64,000 bases of DNA from an uncultured Clostridia bacterium (GCA_934438075.1 CAKSBF010000002.1:62001-126000), one strand, 5' to 3'. Shown: positions 1-7,640, counted from the first letter of the stretch. Numbers and translations are program-made. The notes: generated from the sequence alone by a model not told the origin.

Positions 1-492
1 CACGCGGCGGAGCTGAATGATTTTCCGGGATATTTTGAGATTGATATTGATGAGATACGCATGTTTCGCCGGGACGGCGAGTTGTACCGCGAGACAAAGA
101 TAACAGGAGGCGGAGGCGGCGGTTCTTCCGTTGCGGGGGCTCTCATCGGCGGGGTGATTGCCGGACAGACGGGAGCGCTAATCGGCAGCAGGAAAGGGAC
201 ACAGGAGATAAAAAGCGAAATCGTTACGCATGACAGCCGCAAAGTGCTTCTGACCGCAAAAGAAGAGGAATATGAGTTTTGCCATAATGATTTTGACGCG
301 TTTATGCGATTGATACCGCAAAAGGAGCAAAGTAATGTTTATGCCCAAAGCGTATCGGTGGGGCAGGAACGGCAGGAGAACGCCGGGAGCGTGTCGGGGC
401 AGATAAAAGAGCTTGCCTCGCTGCGTGACGAAGGGATTATCACCGAAGAAGAGTTTCAAACGAAAAAAACAGAATTGTTATCCAGAATTTAG
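1..492 (+). CDS. SHOCT-domain protein, 5' end outside window
   Basis: The frame is open from the first base of the window, so the ATG at 61 is probably internal and the gene starts upstream; 163 residues are visible. It has a glycine-rich, membrane-like stretch (GGGGGG followed by VAGALIGGVIAG and a GSRKG turn), a middle part of beta-rich character, and a C-terminal short amphipathic segment (LASLRDEGIITEEEF) typical of SHOCT domains. Proteins with this architecture are common in Firmicutes and their mobile elements, but no precise function is established. It is followed by a terminator and by a decayed element-like frame, so it may be a leftover of the same element; that link is inference. 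Confidence 0.7.
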   Translation, partial: HAAELNDFPGYFEIDIDEIRMFRRDGELYRETKITGGGGGGSSVAGALIGGVIAGQTGALIGSRKGTQEIKSEIVTHDSRKVLLTAKEEEYEFCHNDFDAFMRLIPQKEQSNVYAQSVSVGQERQENAGSVSGQIKELASLRDEGIITEEEFQTKKTELLSRI

Positions 493-502
493 AAGGAATG
501 TT

Positions 503-536
503 AAAACCGTTTACCCGAAAGGGCGGGCGGTTTTTT
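503..536 (+). terminator. Rho-independent terminator after the SHOCT gene
   Basis: AAAACCG at 503-509 pairs with CGGTTTT at 528-534, with an inner CCC/GGG pairing, and the right arm runs into six Ts. Confidence 0.65.
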
Positions 537-545
537 CACGGATAA

Positions 546-997
546 ATTTACATTTACAAGAAAAATTCCGTTTGCGTTCTTACCTCTTTGATTGACGGAG
601 ATATGCCGGTTATCATAGCGGTTAAGGCCAACAGCGATGAAAGCAACAAATACTTAGACATAAACAGGAAAATCATTAAAGCAGACATAAGCAATTTTAT
701 CAAAAGCGCATATGGCAGAGAGGGATTTCGTTAGCATATTGGTGAAATTTTAAACTGCGGCGCAGTTTTATATGCGAATAAAGGTAAAACTCTGAAGCTG
801 TTTTCTGATATCGGGCTAGAATTGCCCGAAAGTTTAAACAGCTTAGGGTTTGATACTGCTATACATCAGAGCGATAATATTGTCAATACCGGGGATGAAA
901 AAGAAAATTCAGAAGGGGGGAGCAGTCGCAGCAGCTGCGCAAGCTTGCCTATGAGGAGGCCGGAAGGGCGGTAGTCGGGCACGGGCATGTATGTTAA
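546..997 (+). pseudogene. Decayed polyvalent-protein/MuF-C-like frame
   Basis: This 600-base stretch has no intact gene, but one frame reads as protein-like sequence from 546: TSLIDGDMPVIIAVKANSD, then a TAG stop at 732-734, then HIGEILNCGAVLYANKGK, LFSDIGLELPESLNSLGFD and HQSDNIVN, ending at 974. A second frame continues from about 920 to 997 with QLRKLAYEEAGRAVVGHGH, suggesting a frameshift as well. The pattern (DGDMPVI, an SAYGREGF segment, LYANK, LFSDIGLELP, HQSDNIVN) resembles, from memory, C-terminal domains of large polyvalent or MuF-type proteins of Clostridia phages and conjugative elements. The family call needs a profile search; that it is a broken coding sequence is better supported. 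Confidence 0.5.
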
Positions 998-1043
998 TCG
1001 GATTGTGAAACAGGGGAAAAATAAAGGAAACGTGTAAAAAACG

Positions 1044-1083
1044 TGTATAAAAAATCAGAGACCGCTGTTTATGCGGTCTCTGA
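1044..1083 (-). terminator. Terminator downstream of tRNA-Ala
   Basis: An 11-bp perfect stem, 1055-1065 (TCAGAGACCGC) with 1073-1083, lies 6 bases past the tRNA 3' end; on the minus strand it is followed by a run of six Ts. Confidence 0.85.
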
Positions 1084-1089
1084 GACTTT

Positions 1090-1165
1090 TGGTGGAGATG
1101 AGGGGAGTCGAACCCCTGACCTCATACATGCGAAGCATGCGCTCTCCCAACTGAGCTACACCCCC
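1090..1165 (-). tRNA. tRNA-Ala, anticodon CGC
   Basis: Read on the minus strand, a 76-nt cloverleaf folds completely: acceptor GGGGGTG with CATCTCC (two G-U pairs), D arm GCTC/GAGC, anticodon stem CATGC/GTATG around the loop TTCGCAT, T arm AGGGG-TTCGACT-CCCCT, and an encoded CCA end. The anticodon CGC reads alanine GCG codons. It has its own promoter directly upstream and a terminator directly downstream, so it is expressed as a single gene. The 3' side faces the decayed element at 546-997, the usual orientation for tRNA-targeted integration, although no attachment repeat was recognised. Confidence 0.95.
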
Positions 1166-1192
1166 ACATATTGATTAATAAATAATAATGAT

Positions 1193-1221
1193 ATTATAGC
1201 ATAGAAATTAATTCGAGTCAA
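1193..1221 (-). promoter_or_regulatory. Promoter of tRNA-Ala
   Basis: On the minus strand TTGACT (1221-1216) and TATAAT (1198-1193) are separated by 17 bases; the -10 lies about 28 bases upstream of the mature tRNA 5' end. Confidence 0.85.
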
Positions 1222-1237
1222 GAGCCAAAATGCTAAT

Positions 1238-1972
1238 TTATTCTTTAACAATTTGTTCCGTAACAACATTTTCCGGAGAAGGTTCAGAAGTATCTTTTTC
1301 TGTTTTTTTAGTATGTCTATGCATAATTGCCGGATATGCGAGTAATGGCAAAAAAGTAAAAAGTGCAGTTGTTATCGCGGAAATAACAAAAGCTGCAGAA
1401 TCCGGGTCTGACGCCGCAGAGCCTAATATAATAGTAGAAATAAGCGTTGGCAAAAGCCCGGCAAAGGAACCGAGAAGATATTTGCCAAAGTGCATTTTTT
1501 CTGCCCCTAAAAACATGCTCACCAAATCTGCAGGAATGATTTTTATGGCGCGTAAAATGTAGGCGAACAAGCACTCGTTATTCGTTCGAAAGTTTTTTAA
1601 TTCTTTGGTTTTTTCATACTTAGTCAAGAGTCTGTCCACTGTTTTTTTGCCGAGCAGTAGACCGACGCAATAGGGCAGAGACAATGAAACGAGCAGACCT
1701 AAACTGCTGACTAAAATCGCGGTCATTGCAGGAAAAATGATACCTGCAGCGAGATAAAGCGCGGTTAATGGAAATACCAGCGTGATGGATTTTAAAGCGT
1801 ATAGACAAATTATGACAAAGGCAGCAAGATATAAATTTTCCGGTGTATAATTTACAATATCCTGCGCAGATATATTTTTGGAAAGATAGACATAAAACAG
1901 CAAGGCGATTAAAATAGCAAAAAAGGGCAGAAAACGGAGCAAAGATAATCCCTTTTGTCGAAAACGTATCAT
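1238..1972 (-). CDS. VTT-domain (TVP38/TMEM64-type) membrane protein
   Basis: A 244-residue integral membrane protein with about five or six hydrophobic segments: one at 13-30, one near 48-60, a pair around 70-115, and one near 190-215, with a charged C-terminal tail rich in K, E and T. The central region (VFPLTALYLAAGIIFP and later RAIKIIPADLVSMFLGA, FGKYLLGSFAGLLPTLI) matches the VTT fold shared by TVP38/TMEM64 and DedA proteins. Members of this superfamily have been linked to lipid scrambling and membrane homeostasis; the role of this one is unknown. A -10 TATAAT lies at 2006-2001 on the minus strand with a weak TTTCCA -35 at spacing 17. Transcription could read through into tRNA-Ala, whose promoter lies just past the stop. 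Confidence 0.85.
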   Translation of the reverse strand: MIRFRQKGLSLLRFLPFFAILIALLFYVYLSKNISAQDIVNYTPENLYLAAFVIICLYALKSITLVFPLTALYLAAGIIFPAMTAILVSSLGLLVSLSLPYCVGLLLGKKTVDRLLTKYEKTKELKNFRTNNECLFAYILRAIKIIPADLVSMFLGAEKMHFGKYLLGSFAGLLPTLISTIILGSAASDPDSAAFVISAITTALFTFLPLLAYPAIMHRHTKKTEKDTSEPSPENVVTEQIVKE

Positions 1973-2082
1973 TTTTTTCCGCCTTTCGTAACGTAGTTTT
2001 ATTATAGCATATACAAATTAATATGGAAAAATTCTTTATCAGCTGCAAACTTTGGTGCCGTACGCATTGATGTGACGGTGTT

Positions 2083-2119
2083 AAAAACAAGAAAAGCCCC
2101 TCCGCCGGGTAGCAGAGGG
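2083..2119 (-). terminator. Probable terminator of the NlpC/P60 gene
   Basis: CCCTC (2098-2102) can pair with GAGGG (2115-2119); on the minus strand the hairpin is followed by a T-rich run (CTTTTCTTGTTTTT). The stem is short, hence moderate confidence. Confidence 0.5.
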
Positions 2120-2141
2120 ACAAATATTCAAACAACACTGC

Positions 2142-2825
2142 TTAACGCACGATACGACGTGCTGCGTAATATACGTTGTTATAATAACCGGTATTAATGT
2201 TAGTATATTTTACAACATCACCGGTTTGCGGGGAATGAATCATCATTCCGTCACCAACGTAAATTCCAACGTGATGTACTGTGGAATTTCCGGCACGCTT
2301 AAACATAACTAAATCACCGGGCTGTAATTCGTTTCTGGAAACTGCAATCCCGTTTGCTAACTGGGCATCGGCTGTGCGGTTGATACTGTAGCCTAACTGA
2401 CGGTATACAAACGAGGTGAAACCGGAGCAATCAAAACCGCTGGGAGAAGAGCCTCCATATACATAAGGAACACCGAGATAGCGTTTTGCCATAGCTACCA
2501 CACGCTGACCTGCGGAGTAATTACCTCTTGCCGAAATATCTTCAGGGCGAACACTTACATAATCTGCGCTAATGTATGCGGTACCGTTCCCGGTTCCGAT
2601 TTTAAACCAATTTCCTTCGCGTGCATAAACATCCAATGTTACACCATACCAGACGGTGGCAATAACATCATAGTCAGTACTGGGACCGGTGCGAACATTT
2701 ACCGTATCAGCAACTACAATGCCGACGCATGGAAATGACTCTGCACTTGCTGAGAAAACTGCTGCCTGCATAACAAAAAGAAAAGAAAATAATAAAGCAA
2801 TGCAGGACTTTGTAAATTTTTTCAT
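2142..2825 (-). CDS. Secreted SH3b-NlpC/P60 peptidoglycan endopeptidase
   Basis: A 227-residue exported cell-wall hydrolase. Residues 1-29 form a signal peptide (KK, hydrophobic core, ASA-like cleavage site). Residues 33-92 form one bacterial SH3 domain (VNVRTGPSTDYDVIATV, GNWFKIGTGNGTAYIS), which binds cell wall. Residues 105-227 form an NlpC/P60 domain with catalytic C133 in the FDCSGF motif, H185 in VHHVGIYVGDG and H197 in MIHSPQTG. Such enzymes cleave stem-peptide bonds, often gamma-D-Glu-diaminoacyl bonds. The promoter is consensus and carries a WalR-box-like element, which fits WalR control of cell-wall hydrolases in Firmicutes; walRK lies 12 kb away. Confidence 0.93.
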   Translation of the reverse strand: MKKFTKSCIALLFSFLFVMQAAVFSASAESFPCVGIVVADTVNVRTGPSTDYDVIATVWYGVTLDVYAREGNWFKIGTGNGTAYISADYVSVRPEDISARGNYSAGQRVVAMAKRYLGVPYVYGGSSPSGFDCSGFTSFVYRQLGYSINRTADAQLANGIAVSRNELQPGDLVMFKRAGNSTVHHVGIYVGDGMMIHSPQTGDVVKYTNINTGYYNNVYYAARRIVR

Positions 2826-2891
2826 TAAAAATAACCTCCGTATACATTCATAAAGCGTATTTTCGAAATGGAAATGTGCTGAGTGTTAAGT

Positions 2892-2908
2892 ATTACGAAT
2901 TTGTTACA
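2892..2908 (-). promoter_or_regulatory. Candidate WalR box in NlpC/P60 leader
   Basis: On the minus strand TGTAAC-N5-CGTAAT, one mismatch from the WalR consensus TGTWAH-N5-TGTWAH. It begins 7 bases after the -10, around the expected transcription start. In Bacillus, boxes in this position repress; boxes upstream of the -35 activate. The mode here is inference. Confidence 0.5.
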
Positions 2909-2914
2909 AAAATT

Positions 2915-2943
2915 ATTATACAAGAAACTGCAAACTTTGTCAA
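2915..2943 (-). promoter_or_regulatory. Consensus promoter of the NlpC/P60 gene
   Basis: TTGACA (2943-2938) and TATAAT (2920-2915) on the minus strand, exactly 17 bases apart: a perfect SigA consensus, about 90 bases upstream of the start codon. Confidence 0.9.
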
Positions 2944-3187
2944 CCTTTTCTTAAAACTTTTTTAATAATTTTGTAGTAATTTAAAAAAAGTTCATAAATT
3001 ATGCAAATAATTGGCGTGTTTTACCGCAGTGCCTTTTTGAAACAAAAATACGCAGATTTTATATTGTGCAAAAAAGAAATACTATTGTATAAATACAAAA
3101 TGAAATTAGAGTGATATAATCAAAATGCAAACAAAAACAGACGCTTATGTCTGTATTATTACATAATAATAAAGGGGGTCGCTTAGA

Positions 3188-4363
3188 ATGAGCGAAAGAA
3201 TTTGTATTCCTGATTATGAATACAAGGAAAGAATTGCAAAGGCAGCGAAATTAATTCGCGACAGGGGCTTGGATGTAATGGTGGTTTCCAGCACGGAGTC
3301 TGACTATGCAAATGCCAGATATTTCAGTGGATTTTGGCCGTTGTTTGAGCGCGCTGGTGTTGCTATCTCCGCAACGGGAGACGCTGCGCTTCTGGTTGGT
3401 CCCGAGTCAGCTATTTTCGCAAAGGATTTTGGTAAAATTGATAAGATTTTTGTTCTGAAAGAATTCAGAGAGTCTGCGGACCCGGCTTATCCGGAGCTGC
3501 ATGCAGATACTTTTGCTGATGTATTTAAAAGCATTGGTGTAAGCGGCAAAAAGATTAAAATTGGTTTGGGCAGCTACGTAGAATGCACTCTGCCGATTTT
3601 CGAAGGTTTAAAAGATAGTTTCCCGGAGGCGGAAATTGTAAAGTGCAATGATATTATGGTAGAGCTGAGAAAAATTAAGAGCGAAAATGAGCTTGCTTGT
3701 ATTCAGGAAGGTTTCCGCATTATTGAAATTGCAACTGATGAGGTTATTAAAGCTTTAAAACCGGGCGTAACCGAGCTTGAAATGGTCGGTGTTGCTCAAA
3801 AAGTTATCTATGAGCACGGCGCGGAATATGAGGGATTGCCGATGTATGTATTCAGCGAGGCTTCGACCCGTCACGCAATCAGCCGCTCAAGTTACAAAAA
3901 AATTAATAAAGGTGATATTGTTCAGCTGAACTTGTCCGCAAAAATTGACGGTTATTCTCCTGCAATCGGTTTGCCGGTTATCATGGGTAAACTGGAGGGT
4001 GAGCGTAGAAAAATTGTAGAATTTTGTTTGCAGGCACATAACTGGACAGTTGATCGCATTAAATCAGGGGTAATGGCAAGCGATATTGCAAAAGATTTTT
4101 ATAAATTATATGAAGAAAACGGAATGTTGGAAAACTTTGTATACGGACCGTGCCACGGTACCGGTATGATTGAAGTAGAAGCTCCTTGGATGGAAACCAT
4201 CAGTGATTATCCGCTGGAGCCAAACATGACTTTCCAGGTGGATACCTTTATTTCCGGTCCGACTTTTGGTACCAGATGGGAAAAAGGTATCGTAGTAACA
4301 GAGGACGGCTGCCGTTCTATGACCGACTATCTGAAGAAAGGAATTATAGAAATCGATGTGTAA
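3188..4363 (+). CDS. M24/creatinase-fold protein, metal ligands lost
   Basis: 391 residues, the usual length for creatinase/prolidase-type proteins: an N-terminal alpha/beta domain (about 1-155) and a C-terminal pita-bread domain (about 165-391). The C-domain aligns with M24 landmarks, but the five metal ligands (D, D, H, E, E) read N248 (QLNLSAKIDGY), A259 (DGYSPAIG), H323 (PCHGTGM), D352 (FQVDTF) and E365 (TRWEKG). Three of five are replaced, so dinuclear-metal peptidase activity is unlikely. Creatinase itself uses this fold without metal, so a metal-free hydrolase or a binding protein are alternatives. A GGGGG-type ribosome binding site precedes ATG 3188. It overlaps the ASRT-like gene and is first in a four-gene operon with a creatininase-family protein. 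Confidence 0.85.
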   Translation: MSERICIPDYEYKERIAKAAKLIRDRGLDVMVVSSTESDYANARYFSGFWPLFERAGVAISATGDAALLVGPESAIFAKDFGKIDKIFVLKEFRESADPAYPELHADTFADVFKSIGVSGKKIKIGLGSYVECTLPIFEGLKDSFPEAEIVKCNDIMVELRKIKSENELACIQEGFRIIEIATDEVIKALKPGVTELEMVGVAQKVIYEHGAEYEGLPMYVFSEASTRHAISRSSYKKINKGDIVQLNLSAKIDGYSPAIGLPVIMGKLEGERRKIVEFCLQAHNWTVDRIKSGVMASDIAKDFYKLYEENGMLENFVYGPCHGTGMIEVEAPWMETISDYPLEPNMTFQVDTFISGPTFGTRWEKGIVVTEDGCRSMTDYLKKGIIEIDV

Positions 4364-4730
4364 TGAAGGAATCGGAAAAAAACAATGGCTCATTCCTGAT
4401 TGTGAACTTCCGCATGAGGGCGAAGGCGTTTTGAAGGGACATGAGTCTGTTATTGTGGTAAACGACAGTGATGTTGATGCAAAAATTAAAGTAAAGGTTT
4501 TCTTTACCGACAAGGATAGTTATGATGAAATAGAGTGGTTTGTCGGCAAGGGTAGAGTGCGCTGCTTCCGCATGAATAATAAGGAAGATATGTGCGGTTT
4601 TGAGGTGCCGTATGAGACACAGTATGCAATGAAACTGGTTTCCAATTGCAATATTGTTGTGCAGTATGGCAGACTGGACAATCGTCAGACCAATCTTGCC
4701 TATTATACAACCATGGCTTATTCTGAATGA
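4356..4730 (+). CDS. ASRT-family (sensory rhodopsin transducer-like) protein
   Basis: A 124-residue soluble protein. It matches the Anabaena sensory rhodopsin transducer family along its length: KKQWLIPDC near the start, GHESVIVVNDSD, KIKVKVFFTDKD, and the family's most conserved C-terminal stretch VVQYGRLDNRQT followed by YYTTMAYSE. No rhodopsin is present in the window. Comparative work on the ASRT superfamily proposed that most members bind small molecules, probably carbohydrates, and its company here (mutarotase-like and hydrolase genes) agrees. The start overlaps the upstream gene by 8 bp, indicating translational coupling. The molecular role in Clostridia is unknown. Confidence 0.8.
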   Translation: MCNEGIGKKQWLIPDCELPHEGEGVLKGHESVIVVNDSDVDAKIKVKVFFTDKDSYDEIEWFVGKGRVRCFRMNNKEDMCGFEVPYETQYAMKLVSNCNIVVQYGRLDNRQTNLAYYTTMAYSE

Positions 4731-4736
4731 TGAATT

Positions 4737-4771
4737 AAACGCTTCCCGAAGAGATTCTCCGGGGAGCGTTT
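4737..4771 (+). terminator. Strong hairpin inside the operon, possible partial terminator
   Basis: AAACGCTTCCCG (4737-4748) pairs with CGGGGAGCGTTT (4760-4771), 12 positions with one mismatch, in the gap between the ASRT-like and creatininase genes. Only three Ts follow, so it may attenuate or stabilise mRNA rather than end transcription. Confidence 0.5.
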
Positions 4772-4813
4772 CCTGCAAATATATTTTATTTATAGTGAAG
4801 GGATGGATTTTGT

Positions 4814-5548
4814 ATGTATCTTGATATGTGTTTTCCGCGGGAAATAGAAGAAGCGAAAAGGAAGAAAACTCCGGTGGTCATTGTGGGCGGAACAGTAGAA
4901 TATCACGGACCGCATTGTGCTTATGGCTGTGATACGCTTGTTGCACAGGGGTTGATAGAAAAACTGGCAGAGAAAAAAGATTTAATTATCGCTCCGGCAA
5001 TCAGTTATAGCCCGTCAAGTTATGCGGTTGCTGATGAAACCAGCGGAACGGTTCATGTAGAAGAAAATGCGTTTGAGAATTATCTCTATTACATTTTTAT
5101 GAGCATGCTTTGCTCCGGTTTGCATAACATTTATGTTGTGATACACCATCAGTTTGAACAGGAGTCTCTCATGCCGATGACACTTTCTTATATGAAGACT
5201 GCAAAACGTGCTACCATGCAATATTTGGAGAAAACCAAAGGTCAGGGCTGGTGGGGTAGCGAAAGCTATAAAGATTATTATGAAAATTTGGAAAATGATG
5301 ATAATCCGTTTAGCTGGATTAAGGTGATTCCTACCATGAGCACAGAAGTGCAAAATGCAACAGGTTACGACCATGCCGGTGAATTTGAAAGCTCCATTTT
5401 AATGTCGTTATATCCTGACGCGGTAAAGTTGGACAGACTCGGCGATATAGAACACTGGTTTACCAAGAGTGCGGCGAAGGCCAACAAAGAGATGGGTGAT
5501 AAGATGGTGAAGCTTTCGCTGGAATATTTGGATAAAGCCATTCAGTAG
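4814..5548 (+). CDS. Creatininase-family amidohydrolase
   Basis: 244 residues, the family size. The metal-binding core is intact: E29 and H31 in GGTVEYHGPHC, D40 in YGCDTLVA, H112 in VVIHHQFE (position of the usual NGHGGN histidine) and the glutamate of HAGEFESSIL. Creatininase-family enzymes are cytoplasmic Zn/Mn amidohydrolases that open cyclic or linear amides such as creatinine, mycofactocin precursor peptide and pyrimidine intermediates. The GHGGN loop is altered to HHQFE, and a tryptophan-rich insert (GQGWWGSESYKDYY) follows, so the substrate is probably not creatinine. Clustering with a creatinase-fold protein is suggestive, but the pair is more likely part of a sugar- or amide-related pathway. 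Confidence 0.85.
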   Translation: MYLDMCFPREIEEAKRKKTPVVIVGGTVEYHGPHCAYGCDTLVAQGLIEKLAEKKDLIIAPAISYSPSSYAVADETSGTVHVEENAFENYLYYIFMSMLCSGLHNIYVVIHHQFEQESLMPMTLSYMKTAKRATMQYLEKTKGQGWWGSESYKDYYENLENDDNPFSWIKVIPTMSTEVQNATGYDHAGEFESSILMSLYPDAVKLDRLGDIEHWFTKSAAKANKEMGDKMVKLSLEYLDKAIQ

Positions 5549-5595
5549 GTTGTTACGCAGAGCGGTGCATCAAATGATATAGGGGAGTGATAGTT

Positions 5596-6669
5596 ATGAG
5601 AATTACTCTGCAGAAAGAATTTTTTAAAGAAAAAGAATATGTGTTGGTATCCAACGGTTCTATGCGCGTCACGGCCTTTCGGTATTCTACAGGCGTAGAG
5701 GCGCTGAAAGTGGAAAACAGCCGAGGTTATTTTATCATTCTGCCGTTTCAGGGTCAGCAGGTTTGGAGAATACATTTTGACGGACGCGATTTGGTAATGA
5801 AAACAAAATTTGATGAGCCTGTTCCAACAACGGAATATTTAAAAACTTATGGCGGCTTTTTGCTGCATTGCGGCGTATGTGCGTTTGGTGTGCCGCAAGC
5901 GGACGATAATCATCCGCTGCATGGAGAAACGCCAAATGCGGTATATCGCAAGGCATACATAGAATGTGGTGAGAATTATATTGCGGTTGGCGGCAGTGTG
6001 GATTATGATGTATCTTTCACTCGAAATTATACTTTTTCGCCGGAGTGCAGGCTGTATGAAGACGATACTGTACTGAAGGTAAGTGTTGAGTTGGAAAACA
6101 GACGCATGACTCCTATGGAATATATGTATTTATGCCACATTAATTTTCGGCCGATGGACGGGGCAGAACTGATGTATACAGCTGATTATGACAAGGAGCA
6201 CGTGAAAGTATTTAAAATTATTGCTGACAATGTGCCGCAGGAAAAGGCAAAGGCACTACGGGCCTATATGGATGCGGTGCAGGAGAATCCGGCGCTGCAT
6301 CATAAGGTGGGCGAAAAGGGTCAGTTGTACGATCCGGAAATTTGCTTTTCTGTACAATATAAAGGGGACGAGCATGGCAGGGCATATACCATGCAATATA
6401 CCGGCGACGGCGCGTGCTATGTAAGCCATCCGACTGATATTTTATCTACCGGTATCCGCTGGATTTCACGTACCGGCGATGAGGATTCAATGGGTATGGT
6501 TTTACCGGCAACAGGCGAACATCTGGGTTATCAAAACACAAAACGAAGAGGGGAAATTAAGCTTCTGCCGCCGAATGGTAAGGTTTGTTTTATGATTGAG
6601 GCGGGTTATCTGGAAAAAGCACGTGCAGACGAAATGAAGAAAAAAATAGAAATGATTAAGAAAAAATAA
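5596..6669 (+). CDS. DUF4432 mutarotase-like protein
   Basis: 357 residues of beta-rich sequence characteristic of DUF4432, a galactose mutarotase-like fold (VENSRGYFIILPFQGQQVWR, YGGFLLHCG, HPLHGETPNA, ATGEHLGYQNTKRRGE). The HGE motif and the two histidines near residues 90 and 104 fall where sugar epimerases place catalytic residues. The frame can start at GTG 5587, but AGGGGAG at 5581-5587 is ideally spaced (8 bases) for ATG 5596, so the latter is chosen. It closes the four-gene operon and supports a carbohydrate substrate, likely an aldose or its derivative. No member of the family has been assigned a firm role that I can name. Confidence 0.8.
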   Translation: MRITLQKEFFKEKEYVLVSNGSMRVTAFRYSTGVEALKVENSRGYFIILPFQGQQVWRIHFDGRDLVMKTKFDEPVPTTEYLKTYGGFLLHCGVCAFGVPQADDNHPLHGETPNAVYRKAYIECGENYIAVGGSVDYDVSFTRNYTFSPECRLYEDDTVLKVSVELENRRMTPMEYMYLCHINFRPMDGAELMYTADYDKEHVKVFKIIADNVPQEKAKALRAYMDAVQENPALHHKVGEKGQLYDPEICFSVQYKGDEHGRAYTMQYTGDGACYVSHPTDILSTGIRWISRTGDEDSMGMVLPATGEHLGYQNTKRRGEIKLLPPNGKVCFMIEAGYLEKARADEMKKKIEMIKKK

Positions 6670-6675
6670 TAATAT

Positions 6676-6702
6676 CGGCACGGTGCTGTCAGCACCGTGC
6701 CG
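6676..6702. terminator. Bidirectional terminator between convergent genes
   Basis: A near-perfect palindrome: CGGCACGGTGCT pairs with AGCACCGTGCCG around three bases. On the minus strand it is followed by a T-rich run, so it serves at least the AraC gene. Confidence 0.8.
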
Positions 6703-6710
6703 TATACCGC

Positions 6711-7586
6711 TTATAGATTTAGCCTGGAACGGATGGATTTTGCATAATCCTTAGGGGATTGTCCGGTTTTTATTTTGAAAAGCCGGCAAAAATAGTGTAT
6801 AGAATTAAAACCGAGCTGTTCAGAAATTTCTGTGACCGAAAGTTTTGCTTCGCGCAGCAGCGCCTTTGCTTCGCGAATTTTTAAGTTATTGCAATAGTCG
6901 AGCAAAGTTGAGCCATATTCACGCTTAAAATTTCGGCATAAGGTGGTTTTGTTAGTGCCAAACAGAAAGCAGATATTATCCAGTAATATCTTTTCGGTAT
7001 AATGTTCATTGAGATATTGTTCTATTTCTGACAGTCTGCTATCCGTAGAAATTTTATCATGGATGGAAACAACCGGCTTTTGGATGTCACGCACCAATGT
7101 AATGAGAAAGGCTTCCAGTTTCAGTTTTATCATTTGATCTGCTCCGAATGGAAACTCATCTCTTTTTTGCATATCTAAAAGATTTGGCATATCATAAGGC
7201 GGAGCGTATACATTCATGCCCTCTTTCATGATTTCGGCCAAAAGTTTTTTGTGTTCGGTGGTTAAAGTATAGGGCGTGGTTGCAAAAGGGGCTAAAGCTT
7301 CGGAGAAACACTCAAAGCCGATAATGATGACGTTTGGAGCAATTTCGGTGCTGCAGGTAAGCGAGTGTACTTCATTTGGCCTGTGAATGAGAAGTTGATT
7401 GTCTGAAAGTTCACCGGAGTAGTTTTCGGAATGGACCGTAATTTTACCTTTGTCAATATAAAGCAGCTCACAGAAGTTATGTGAGTCGCCAACCGTGTGA
7501 TATTTGCCGGTAAACTCAAAATAATGTATGTTAGCCAGGCGTGAAACGACCAGAGGTAACTCGAAACCTTTTAATTTATACTCCAT
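6711..7586 (-). CDS. AraC-family transcriptional regulator
   Basis: 291 residues: an N-terminal cupin sensor domain (about 15-130, with ELLYIDKGKITVHSENYSG and the HRPNEVHSL loop) and a C-terminal double HTH domain (about 190-285: ILLDNICFLFGTNKTTLCRNFKREYG, then SVTEISEQLGFNSIHYFCRLFKIKTGQSPKDY). Cupin-AraC proteins of this kind usually respond to a sugar and activate a neighbouring utilisation operon. It lies between the DUF4432 operon, whose last gene converges on it, and the divergently transcribed GH-like gene, with which it shares a 128-bp promoter region. It is the likely local regulator of both. The inducer is unknown. Confidence 0.9.
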   Translation of the reverse strand: MEYKLKGFELPLVVSRLANIHYFEFTGKYHTVGDSHNFCELLYIDKGKITVHSENYSGELSDNQLLIHRPNEVHSLTCSTEIAPNVIIIGFECFSEALAPFATTPYTLTTEHKKLLAEIMKEGMNVYAPPYDMPNLLDMQKRDEFPFGADQMIKLKLEAFLITLVRDIQKPVVSIHDKISTDSRLSEIEQYLNEHYTEKILLDNICFLFGTNKTTLCRNFKREYGSTLLDYCNNLKIREAKALLREAKLSVTEISEQLGFNSIHYFCRLFKIKTGQSPKDYAKSIRSRLNL

Positions 7587-7611
7587 GGCAATCCCTCGTA
7601 ATGTTTTAAAT

Positions 7612-7639
7612 TTGAATATTCTAAACGTAATGATATAAC
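7612..7639 (+). promoter_or_regulatory. Promoter of the GH-like gene
   Basis: TTGAAT (7612-7617) and TATAAC (7634-7639), 16 bases apart, facing the GH-like gene. A GAATATT motif in the -35 recurs 57 bases on at 7671-7677 and could be part of an AraC operator. Confidence 0.55.
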
Positions 7640-7640
7640 A

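Larger units (their letters stand above)
2826..3187. other. AT-rich divergent intergenic region, 362 bp
   Basis: The region lies between the divergent NlpC/P60 and creatinase-fold genes. It contains the minus-strand promoter and WalR-like box (2892-2943) and, on the plus strand, a TATAAT at 3115-3120, about 68 bases before the next start, without a convincing -35. Nothing else was recognised in 2944-3110: no repeat, RNA fold or small ORF with a ribosome binding site. Confidence 0.6.

Noticed and set aside
1230..1562. A plus-strand open frame of 110 codons
   Set aside because: It is antisense to the VTT-family gene, has no ribosome binding site, and its codons reflect the opposite strand.
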